11,843 nt of DNA, taken from Candidatus Paracaedibacteraceae bacterium UBA6184. Lineage in GTDB: Bacteria; Pseudomonadota; Alphaproteobacteria; UBA6184. Below are positions 6,168 through 11,843 of the stretch, one piece after another. Location of the stretch: contig DITM01000022.1 of NCBI GenBank assembly GCA_002422845.1, positions 1 to 11,843 on the forward strand, given 5' to 3'. A program made the position numbers and the translations under genes. The notes under the pieces are model-generated. The model was not told the origin of the DNA and made no database searches. It saw only the letters and a program-made list of their open reading frames with translations. How positions within the stretch are numbered: position 1 is the stretch's first letter; each line of letters begins with the position of its first letter.

Positions 6168-6589
6168 TTACTAGCGATAAACAATATGCTGCGGCTAAAG
6201 AACAACTGAGCATGTTAGTACAATCACTGTCAGCTCCTGTAAAAAAGGACGTCCCTGCTCTTATACAAGAAGCGGCCAAGTCTCAAATTAAAGAATTAAT
6301 AGCTGAAATTCAGGCAAAAATAGATGAGTACAGCAAGCTGGTTAAAAATCATAGTGATGGCGTGGTCATAGAAATACATTCGCTTGGAGATTTGCTGGCC
6401 GCTCCCATTCGCTATAGATTGGCAAACCATATGAGCATTGAGGTTTTTGGCCGTAAAGTTGGAATCAGTGCTCGGCAAATTGCTCGGTATGAGAAAGAAG
6501 AATATCAAAATATCACTACCAGCACGCTGCAAAAAATCTTGGGAAATCTGGATATTCATATTGATGGAAAGATCGCCATGGCAGCATGA
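6164..6589 (+). CDS. XRE-type helix-turn-helix regulator, candidate antitoxin
   Basis: A 141-residue protein with two parts. The N-terminal helical region (about 1-62, DKQYAAAKEQLSMLVQSL and IKELIAEIQAKIDEYSKLVK) resembles that of HigA-like antitoxins. The C-terminal Cro/C1-type helix-turn-helix (about 86-135) contains VFGRKVGISARQIARYEKEE as its recognition unit. The ATG at 6164 overlaps the preceding stop (ATGA) and has GGGAG at 6153-6157, 6 bases upstream, a better ribosome site than its neighbour's. It probably represses the promoter at 5657-5698 and may neutralise the nucleotidyltransferase. The antitoxin role is inferred from order, coupling and fold; it could be just a regulator. Confidence 0.8.
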   Translation: MITSDKQYAAAKEQLSMLVQSLSAPVKKDVPALIQEAAKSQIKELIAEIQAKIDEYSKLVKNHSDGVVIEIHSLGDLLAAPIRYRLANHMSIEVFGRKVGISARQIARYEKEEYQNITTSTLQKILGNLDIHIDGKIAMAA

Positions 6590-6911
6590 CAAATCCTTTG
6601 TTCTCAAAACTCATGCGAAGTATTGTGTAACAAGAAAGTCATATCGAGAATGGATATCCAGAATTTGAAAAGCCAGTCGTGGCGCAGTATTTATATAATC
6701 TGCCAGCCTTCAAAAAACCATGCTCAAAAACGAACGTTTTTAAATAAATATATGTAATGGCGGAGCTCTAACACAAATTACTGAAACGTTCCGATGAAGT
6801 CATCACTAATGAAACTACTTATGCTGTAAATATGAAACTTAGACAAATAAGGAAATATAGTGGGGAATTAATACGCTATAATAGAGTATATTACCTTCAT
6901 GGAGAAGCATA
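6590..6911. other. Intergenic region with a possible coding remnant and a promoter
   Basis: No intact gene is present. The plus-strand frame 6631-6747 reads a protein-like stretch (GYPEFEKPVVAQYLYNLP, then AFKKPC) without a start codon, directly after a stop, and ends at TAA 6745-6747. It may be the tail of a decayed gene. Close to the next gene, TATAAT (6877-6882) is a candidate -10 with no convincing -35. Confidence 0.4.
6877..6882 (+). promoter_or_regulatory. Candidate -10 box of the 303-residue gene
   Basis: A perfect TATAAT lies 29 bases upstream of the ATG at 6912. The hexamer 17 bases further upstream (AATATA) is not a -35 match, so the call rests on the -10 and its position alone. 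Confidence 0.35.
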
Positions 6912-7823
6912 ATGCCTCTGAAACAAACTAAAATCTTAATGGACAAATTTGGAAAAAAAATAATAGATGGAACCATTTCTGATGATGAATTAAACACCTT
7001 GTTATCTACAGGAATGTTCACTAAATCCGATGGCTATGTAGATCCAGATAAGGTAAACGATTCAAATCACAGCGAATGGAATGCAATATCGGATTTTGTG
7101 CAAACCATTGGGCCTGAAATGTCTGATGATATATTGCATAAATTGACCGCACGATTAATTCAAATAGCACCAAGCCGTGGTGAAAATACTTTTATGCGAA
7201 ACTCTACTTTAGAAAAGGCTTTTTTAGCTTATGAAATGTATAGATCACCAGAGAAAACTGAGGAACATTTTAAGTCCAGTAGAATAAAAGCTGAATTTAA
7301 CAGCGAAAAGGGTATAATTAATCTTAAAGAGGTTATTTTAATGCCTGGAATAAAATATTTCGAAAATCCGATTATAGTTTCTGAAATCAGTGGTGAGCCA
7401 AAAAATAATAAACAAGAAGAAATAGTAGCGGAATTACTTGCTCTTTGTAAAGCACATAAAGAAATCATTGAATCATCCCATGATACGGATACCTATATTC
7501 AAGATGAATCAGGAAAGTTCATTCGTGATGCGGAGACGCAATTAGTAAAGGACAGGCTTGATACAATAAAAAGGTACATATCTATTTTAGAACCTGCATC
7601 GACAGATGCGCTGGATAATTTTAAGAAAGATTACAATGCTACAAAAGCTATCTTCACAAAAGATAATGATTCTATTGGAAAGCTTTTTGTTAGTTCTATT
7701 TCGTGCGTAATTAAAAAAGGATTTAAAGCAGCATTCTTAATGTGGAAAGAAGGGATAAATGCAATAGAAGGGACTCATAAAATGGATGATCTATTGTCAA
7801 ACAGTCTTAAAAATACACCGTAA
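6912..7823 (+). CDS. Orphan soluble helical protein, function unknown
   Basis: A 303-residue, Lys/Glu/Asp-rich protein predicted to be mostly alpha-helical. I recognise no family. It has no signal peptide or long membrane segment; the most hydrophobic part is near the C-terminus (about 258-282, LFVSSISCVIKK then FKAAFLMWKEG). Visible stretches include an N-terminal KILMDKFGKKIIDGTISDDE and a central IVAELLALCKAHKEIIES. The ATG at 6912 is preceded by GGAG with 7 bases between, so the start is secure. It has its own -10 box and is followed by an inverted repeat (7844-7873), so it appears monocistronic. Base use is AT-rich like the neighbours. A secreted effector or phage-derived protein are possibilities without direct support. 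Confidence 0.8.
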   Translation: MPLKQTKILMDKFGKKIIDGTISDDELNTLLSTGMFTKSDGYVDPDKVNDSNHSEWNAISDFVQTIGPEMSDDILHKLTARLIQIAPSRGENTFMRNSTLEKAFLAYEMYRSPEKTEEHFKSSRIKAEFNSEKGIINLKEVILMPGIKYFENPIIVSEISGEPKNNKQEEIVAELLALCKAHKEIIESSHDTDTYIQDESGKFIRDAETQLVKDRLDTIKRYISILEPASTDALDNFKKDYNATKAIFTKDNDSIGKLFVSSISCVIKKGFKAAFLMWKEGINAIEGTHKMDDLLSNSLKNTP

Positions 7824-7843
7824 TGAACATATTGGACTATACT

Positions 7844-7873
7844 TAAGTCTGATTATCTCTCTTATCAGACTTA
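7844..7873 (+). repeat. Inverted repeat downstream of the 303-residue gene (copy 1)
   Basis: TAAGTCTGAT (7844-7853) and ATCAGACTTA (7864-7873) form a perfect 10-bp stem with a 10-base loop, 21 bases past the stop at 7823. The stem lacks an immediate U tract. The same stem sequence recurs at 8649-8684 on the other side of higBA. Confidence 0.65.
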
Positions 7874-7926
7874 GCGAGGGGCGTTATTCATCGCGCATTA
7901 TTTTTTAGATGAACTGATAAATCAAC

Positions 7927-7954
7927 TTGAATATATACCACTTAGTGATATAAT
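7927..7954 (+). promoter_or_regulatory. higBA promoter
   Basis: TTGAAT (7927-7932), a 16-base spacer, and TATAAT (7949-7954) with the extended -10 TGA at 7946-7948. Predicted transcription starts near 7961, just before the AAAGGG ribosome site of higB. Confidence 0.65.
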
Positions 7955-7974
7955 TAACTTAAAGGGTTGTATTC

Positions 7975-8340
7975 ATGATTATTTACAAGGGTGCGGCGTT
8001 TAGCGATTGGTCAACAAAGCATGGCATCTCTGATGAAATACTAATTTCAGCTATCAATGAGATGAACAGCGGGGCGTACGAAGCCAATTTGGGTGGTAGC
8101 GTTTATAAGAAGCGTATTGCAATTGGAAATAAAGGGAAAAGCGCAGGTGTTCGCACAGTCCTTGCTTTTCTTGTAAATGAGAAGGCGTTTTTTATCTATG
8201 GGTTTGCTAAAAGTAAACTGGATAATATTGACGATAAAGAGCTGAAGGCATTAAAGAAATTAGCGAAAATTTATTTGCATTTAACTGAAGTCGAGTTAAA
8301 TAAAGCGGTTCATGAAAGCAAGTTAATTAAGGTTGGATGA
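7975..8340 (+). CDS. higB: HigB-like RelE-superfamily toxin
   Basis: A 121-residue RelE-fold ribonuclease toxin of the HigB-2 type; such toxins cleave mRNA on the ribosome. The family signature is unmistakable: YEANLGGSVYKKRIA (35-49), then GKSAGVRTVLAF (54-65), FFIYGFAKSKLDNI (72-85) and DDKELKALKKLAK (86-98). The basic residues K45, K46, R47, K55 and R60 lie where the catalytic surface is expected. The canonical R after the VLAF strand is L here, a minor change. The ATG at 7975 follows AAAGGG with 8 bases between and a good extended -10 promoter. The antitoxin gene begins one base after its stop. The HigB/HigA naming is by family; host-specific numbering cannot be given. Confidence 0.9.
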   Translation: MIIYKGAAFSDWSTKHGISDEILISAINEMNSGAYEANLGGSVYKKRIAIGNKGKSAGVRTVLAFLVNEKAFFIYGFAKSKLDNIDDKELKALKKLAKIYLHLTEVELNKAVHESKLIKVG

Positions 8341-8341
8341 T

Positions 8342-8647
8342 ATGAATAAATCAATTTTAGATGTAGTGCATGAATCTGCTAAAGGACTTTATGATGCCGG
8401 AATTGTTGATGCAACAACAATGCATGAATTTGATGCCTTGTGTTTAACGCCCATTAAAAAATTTTCAGCGTATGAAATTAAAATGATTCGATTAAAAGAA
8501 CATGTTAGCCAAGCTGTGTTTGCCACATATTTAAATACATCGTCATCCACTATTAAGCAATGGGAGCAGGGGGATAAGCACCCGCGCGGAACTTCTTTAA
8601 AGTTGTTAAATTTGGTGGCGAACAAGGGTATTTCGATCCTTGCTTAA
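8342..8647 (+). CDS. higA: HigA-like helix-turn-helix antitoxin
   Basis: A 101-residue antitoxin and autorepressor for the preceding toxin. An N-terminal helical part (DVVHESAKGLYDAGIVDATT) typical of HigA-2 proteins leads to the motif IKKFSAYEIKMIRLKEH. The Cro/C1 helix-turn-helix is at about 54-85, with VSQAVFATYLNTSSSTIKQW as the recognition unit. A TTG nine bases upstream (8333) is in frame and would overlap higB, but the ATG at 8342, one base after the higB stop, with AAGG nine bases upstream, is the better start. The toxin-first order is characteristic of higBA. It probably binds near 7927-7954, though no clear palindrome is visible there. Confidence 0.9.
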   Translation: MNKSILDVVHESAKGLYDAGIVDATTMHEFDALCLTPIKKFSAYEIKMIRLKEHVSQAVFATYLNTSSSTIKQWEQGDKHPRGTSLKLLNLVANKGISILA

Positions 8648-8648
8648 C

Positions 8649-8684
8649 TCTTAAGTCTGATTACTGGTATAATCAGACTTAAGA
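8649..8684. terminator. Bidirectional hairpin between convergent higA and rpn (copy 2)
   Basis: A perfect 15-bp stem (8649-8663 with 8670-8684) closes a 6-base loop, CTGGTA. It lies 2 bases after the higA stop and 19 bases after the rpn stop, where a shared terminator is expected. Neither side has a strong U tract. Its TAAGTCTGAT core equals the stem of the repeat at 7844-7873. Confidence 0.65.
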
Positions 8685-8703
8685 CGATAGCGCGTAGTCA
8701 ATG

Positions 8704-9570
8704 TCAGAGACTTCCTTTGATTTTCTCAACGTCGTCGCGCGTTAATCCCGTGCCTTCCATTACTAGCTCTATAGCCGCGCCACACTTCAAGAGAGATTTA
8801 GCTATTGTTTGTTTTTCTTCAATTCGACCCTCAGATTTCCCTCGGCCATAATGGGATTCATGCATGCTAGCTTCATAATGAGTATTTTCTTCATAACGCT
8901 CATAAGCTTTTCGCTCATTGTCCGTTAGCGACATAATGTCTAACTTTTTAGCAGCGCTTCTAATTCCTTGGGCAGTAAATGTTGGCTGAATGGTTTCCGT
9001 TTTTAAAAAATACACCCACTCATCAAACTTATCTTTAATTATCTTGTTAAATTGGTTCACTTTAATCAAATAATACTCAGGGAAGATGTCTGATGGTGTT
9101 TTATCAAGGCCGTAAGCTTCTTGTTCATTTTTCCCTAATTCCAAGACATCATGCTGATGCGTACCGCGAAACTCCGTCGTTCCGTGGTATACGTAATCCT
9201 CCCCGCGACCTAAATTAAAAAAGACAATACTAACGGAAATTATTTTGCGAACATTCCGATAAGATTGGCCTGCCTGTATATATTCCGTAACGACTTTTGA
9301 TGTCCCATATAAAATACGACTTAAATAGTCCCACTCCATCGACGCTTGGACTTCAATAATAATATGTTCTTTATTCTCCGTTAGAACAAGCAAATCAACC
9401 CGATTGGAGCGGTCGTCTTTATCGTTTTTATTGCTTTCAGATTCCAGTAACGTCTCTATCGTAACCTTTGTTTGCAATAATTCAGACAAAAAACCTTCTA
9501 AAATATCAAAATTCGCCTTGTTTCTTAACAGGTTTTTTATCGCCCAGTCGAAATGCACTAATTTTGTCAT
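8704..9570 (-). CDS. Rpn-family PD-(D/E)XK nuclease
   Basis: A 288-residue protein of the Rpn / PDDEXK_2 type (often labelled transposase in databases). Members are DNA endonucleases, and some have been reported in phage defence. The N-terminal domain has FDWAIKNLLRNKANFDILEG (7-26) and the catalytic signature D59 (RVDLLVL) with E73-x-Q75 (IIIEVQAS), followed by DYLSRILYGTSK (81-92). A long helical middle ends in the typical tail GRGKSEGRIEEKQTIAKSLL and a final degenerate helix-turn-helix (MEGTGLTRDDVEKIK). Length and motifs look complete. The ATG at 9570 has only a weak AGAGA upstream. It is last of four same-strand genes, 32 bases after the zinc-ribbon gene, so cotranscription is plausible. 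Confidence 0.88.
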   Translation of the reverse strand: MTKLVHFDWAIKNLLRNKANFDILEGFLSELLQTKVTIETLLESESNKNDKDDRSNRVDLLVLTENKEHIIIEVQASMEWDYLSRILYGTSKVVTEYIQAGQSYRNVRKIISVSIVFFNLGRGEDYVYHGTTEFRGTHQHDVLELGKNEQEAYGLDKTPSDIFPEYYLIKVNQFNKIIKDKFDEWVYFLKTETIQPTFTAQGIRSAAKKLDIMSLTDNERKAYERYEENTHYEASMHESHYGRGKSEGRIEEKQTIAKSLLKCGAAIELVMEGTGLTRDDVEKIKGSL

Positions 9571-9602
9571 AATGATTGATCTCTGTTATTGGTTTAAAAA
9601 TC

Positions 9603-9896
9603 CTAGAAGACATCTTCAGAGCCACATTGAGGACACCGAGTAACGCAAATAACATCTCCCAAATCACAATACATGCTTGTGAACTTATTATGTCCCAGCT
9701 GTCCTCTAACGATACGACTAAGCTCATCATGTTCATCATAAGTTTCTACACCAGGCGTAACCAGATAGAATTGAGTTGGAATATAATCATTGAAATAACA
9801 GTGTATGCATTTGATAGGTGCGGCGAACGCTAACATCTCCGGATCAATGGTATTTTTTTCAATTTTAGAAAGCTGTATTTTTATTGGGTTTATCAT
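9603..9896 (-). CDS. Small zinc-ribbon protein of unknown function
   Basis: A 97-residue protein with two CxxC pairs, C30-x2-C33 (KCIHCYF) and C88-x2-C91 (RCPQCGSEDVF), spaced as in zinc ribbons with a long insert between knuckles. C77 and C84 are additional cysteines. Between the pairs lie beta-like strands (TQFYLVTPGVETYDEHDE). The ATG at 9896 shares one base with the stop of the 178-residue gene (TGATG), so it is translated by coupling; a longer frame starting at 9947 would lie inside that gene and is unlikely. Zinc ribbons often bind nucleic acid or partner proteins. The strict coupling suggests this protein works with the upstream product. I do not recognise the family. Confidence 0.72.
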   Translation of the reverse strand: MINPIKIQLSKIEKNTIDPEMLAFAAPIKCIHCYFNDYIPTQFYLVTPGVETYDEHDELSRIVRGQLGHNKFTSMYCDLGDVICVTRCPQCGSEDVF

Positions 9897-10432
9897 CAAT
9901 GCTTCGCCGGATCTAAAGCGGTTAAAGCCATGTGCAAATGTTCGCATAGACTATCAAGAATATCGTGTGGATTGTTAAATTTTTGATTTAATAAATTACC
10001 CAGTAATGCCTCTATTCCTCTTAACATGGTCTCTGGTTTTCTGAGTGGCAGGGGTAACTCATGCAGTCCTTTAAAAAGAGAAGCACCCAATTCTTGACCT
10101 AAATAATTCATAGCTGTTTCCATATCATCTGGTTCAATGTTTGATACAGAGTAGTGACGAGATCCAGTAGCGGCCTGTGCTTTTTTTATAGCGTGCAGTC
10201 CCCCAATTTTTGCGGCAGCCTCTATATCGGCATACAAAAAAGGGGCGCTTCCTGGAGAACCTTGCTCAATTAAATCGATGGAGGTGGATACTACGCCCAA
10301 TAAAAATGTTTTCGCGATGGCTAACATGTCGTGCTGTTGTGTTGGATCGTTATTGACTAATTCTTGTAATCGAAGTAACGCTTGAACCATTATAGTATTC
10401 AGTTCGGTGGAAGATGGATTATTATTGTTCAT
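9896..10432 (-). CDS. Helical protein of unknown function, coupled to the zinc-ribbon gene
   Basis: A 178-residue protein that I do not recognise. It begins with an Asn-rich stretch (MNNNNPSS) and is otherwise predicted helical (VQALLRLQELVNN, MLAIAKTFLLGVVSTSIDLI). A Gly-Ser-Pro loop (GSPGSAPFLY) and a basic-aromatic stretch ATGSRHYSV lie in the middle, and a Leu-rich C-terminal helix ends the chain. No signal peptide or metal site is visible; the mildly hydrophobic helix at 42-56 is short for a membrane span. The ATG at 10432 has GAGAAG about 7 bases upstream, the best ribosome site of this cluster. It lies 54 bases after the SEC-C gene and overlaps the zinc-ribbon gene by one base. Confidence 0.75.
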   Translation of the reverse strand: MNNNNPSSTELNTIMVQALLRLQELVNNDPTQQHDMLAIAKTFLLGVVSTSIDLIEQGSPGSAPFLYADIEAAAKIGGLHAIKKAQAATGSRHYSVSNIEPDDMETAMNYLGQELGASLFKGLHELPLPLRKPETMLRGIEALLGNLLNQKFNNPHDILDSLCEHLHMALTALDPAKH

Positions 10433-10486
10433 TGTATCTTCTCTTGTTGAAATTATTTTAGCTGACTCATTATCGGTAAGTAGGCT

Positions 10487-11464
10487 TTAGAAAATTTTCT
10501 GATCGGGTGTGTAAATAAAATCACGTAAATTTTCTTGTGTCATTTTATCAGAAGGACTATAGAGAAGCGCTTTTTCCCATGCTGATCGTGCACCCGTTAG
10601 ATCGCCTATCTCATGCAAAGCCGTTCCCAAATTATGATAGGATTCATTTAAATGAAAATGATCGCTTTCTGGATAATAACTAATAGCTTTCTGATAGGCC
10701 GCAATTGCGCCATGAATATCGCCTTGCTCTTTCAAATCAATGGCACGAATATAATGAGCTCGCGGGTGATTTGGATTTATCGTCAAACATTTTTCGAGTA
10801 AATCATTGCTTTTTTTAAGATCAAAAAAACTATAAACAATGGCTTCACGGCAAAGCACTTCCGCTGTTTCTCCAGCAAGTGCTTTTGCTTTTGCAATCCA
10901 GTGTAGTGCCTCCGCCTTATTCCCATCTTCCGCTGCCACCATGGCAAATGTGATTTCATTCACTATTTTTTTGCAGCAAAATTTATATTTTTTTCCAGAG
11001 GCACAGGGGCATTGATCGTAACTGTCAGGAATAAATTGTTTAAGTGCCTCGATGTCTTCTTCAGAGGCATCGGTAGATACATGTCCTATGGTCGATGGAG
11101 ATAAAAATTGTTCCCCAAATGATTTTTTTACAGGCGAGATCAAATCCTCAAGATAAGGGGCTGCGTGTGTTTCCAATGTCATTGCATGGGTGACTGCGGA
11201 ATTTCGAAAAAATGGTTCTGCAGGATCGCCTGATGTTAATAGAACGCGAGAAGGAAGACGTCCCAGTGATGCACATTGATTAAATAAATCGTTGGATTGT
11301 TGTTGAGATATGTCCCATTCAACGATGTCATGAGCTAAGATAAACTCACTAGGCAGATGCATAACAATATAAATATCAAGATACTCATTTGCTACGCGTG
11401 CATCAAGACGAAAAATAAGCCACGCTTCGTTATTCTCAAAATCACTGGGTTTAAATGCTTTCAT
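10487..11464 (-). CDS. SEC-C motif and TPR-repeat protein
   Basis: A 325-residue cytosolic protein. Residues 1-140 form a domain I do not recognise. A SEC-C zinc motif follows at 152-164: C152-P-C154, S156-G157, Y160-K161, C163-C164, as at the C-terminus of SecA. The rest is tetratricopeptide repeats: roughly 171-204 and 205-231, then clear units at 233-266 (AHYIRAIDLKEQGDIHGAIA) and 275-308 (YHNLGTALHEIGDLTGARSA). TPRs bind protein partners and SEC-C binds zinc, sometimes in proteins linked to secretion or quality control, so an adaptor role is likely but unproven. The ATG at 11464 has a weak GGAT about 8 bases upstream. It is the first gene of a four-gene minus-strand cluster. Confidence 0.82.
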   Translation of the reverse strand: MKAFKPSDFENNEAWLIFRLDARVANEYLDIYIVMHLPSEFILAHDIVEWDISQQQSNDLFNQCASLGRLPSRVLLTSGDPAEPFFRNSAVTHAMTLETHAAPYLEDLISPVKKSFGEQFLSPSTIGHVSTDASEEDIEALKQFIPDSYDQCPCASGKKYKFCCKKIVNEITFAMVAAEDGNKAEALHWIAKAKALAGETAEVLCREAIVYSFFDLKKSNDLLEKCLTINPNHPRAHYIRAIDLKEQGDIHGAIAAYQKAISYYPESDHFHLNESYHNLGTALHEIGDLTGARSAWEKALLYSPSDKMTQENLRDFIYTPDQKIF

Positions 11465-11843
11465 TTAAAAGATCCGTTCGTCTGTTTTCATTATTTAATC
11501 TTATCTCGACTATCGATAATATCGACCACACAACGTGTTATAAGACTTACACCCAGAATCTTGGTAGTAAGACTTTAATTATGACGAAAGTACTATCAGT
11601 GCTGCTTATCAAATCATAGGGCTAGTTTACACCTTCTACTAGTATATAGAAAGAAGTTCACTGTGATAGATTTGCTGTCATATTATGGGTGTTATTACAG
11701 GAACGGGGCAAATGCGACCAAGACCACCTGTTTATGTCATTAATTTAACCATTTCAGACTAAATCTAAAAATTTATCTACTGAGAAATTTTAATAGCTTA
11801 CACCTAAAAACGAAGTAGAATCCAGCAAAAATCGGTGAATCAA
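11465..11843. other. Intergenic end region with transposon-like debris
   Basis: No intact gene is visible. The stretch contains direct repeats TAAGACTT (11541-11548 and 11568-11575) and a 12-bp direct repeat with one mismatch, TAGTTTACACCT at 11623-11634 and TAGCTTACACCT at 11794-11805. The latter bracket a short transposase-like start (11712-11762). The promoter of the SEC-C gene should lie in the first 100 bases, but I see no convincing boxes. Confidence 0.4.
11712..11762 (+). pseudogene. Possible 5' remnant of an IS630-type transposase gene
   Basis: From an ATG with GGGGC upstream, 16 codons read MRPRPPVYVINLTISD before TAA. This resembles the N-termini of IS630-family transposases, which often open with a short Arg/Pro-rich segment followed by LT and acidic residues. 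No continuation is found in other frames within the window. The match is short and could be chance. Confidence 0.28.

Noticed and set aside
6438..6668. A 76-codon plus-strand frame overlapping the XRE gene
   Set aside because: It is out of frame with the clear helix-turn-helix gene, has no ribosome site and has shadow-like composition.
8704..8934. An internal start producing a short Rpn antitoxin from the nuclease C-terminus, as reported for some Rpn genes
   Set aside because: The in-frame ATGs at 8934 and 8865 lack a Shine-Dalgarno sequence, so nothing in the sequence supports it.
5431..10489. A shared 13-mer, TAAGTAGGCTTTA, at 5431-5443 and 10477-10489
   Set aside because: One match of this length is expected by chance in an AT-rich window of this size, and the two contexts are unrelated.

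Overview
The window looks like an AT-rich accessory region of a gammaproteobacterial chromosome or plasmid. The evidence is a type I-F CRISPR-like repeat, an IS21-family element, and toxin-antitoxin families (BrnT/BrnA, HigB/HigA) common in that class. A Legionellales-like host is possible, given the AT-rich coding style, an orphan multi-pass membrane protein and an orphan soluble helical protein. That is inference only; no taxonomic marker gene is present.

Left part (1-1751): a brnT-brnA toxin-antitoxin operon on the minus strand is preceded by an inverted repeat over a TATAAT box. A hairpin-rich stretch without genes follows, holding one solitary 28-bp I-F-type CRISPR repeat and an 86-bp imperfect palindromic element. 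Next is a small orphan minus-strand ORF (1309-1647) with a reasonable promoter but no ribosome binding site.

Mobile element (1752-4209): a complete IS21-family insertion with istA and istB, two 21-bp terminal repeats at each end and a 7-bp target duplication, CCACCGG.

Middle (4210-8700): a strong intrinsic terminator ends a minus-strand gene for a multi-pass membrane protein of unknown function. Then, on the plus strand, come a nucleotidyltransferase-fold protein (resembling DUF6932) coupled to an XRE-type regulator, an orphan 303-residue protein, and a higB-higA pair. The higBA pair is bracketed by two hairpins sharing the same 10-bp stem sequence.

Right part (8704-11464): four minus-strand genes in one direction. 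In transcription order these are a SEC-C/TPR protein, a helical unknown, a small zinc-ribbon protein overlapping it by one base, and an Rpn/PD-(D/E)XK nuclease. The hairpin at 8649-8684 separates them from the convergent higBA. The last 379 bases hold no intact gene, but may hold the start of a decayed IS630-type transposase.

Overall the region reads as a small island of toxin-first operons, a nuclease and transposon debris. The most interesting points are the coupled nucleotidyltransferase/XRE pair with an operator-like palindrome on its -35 box, the solitary CRISPR repeat, the shared hairpins around higBA, and the uncharacterised SEC-C to Rpn gene cluster.
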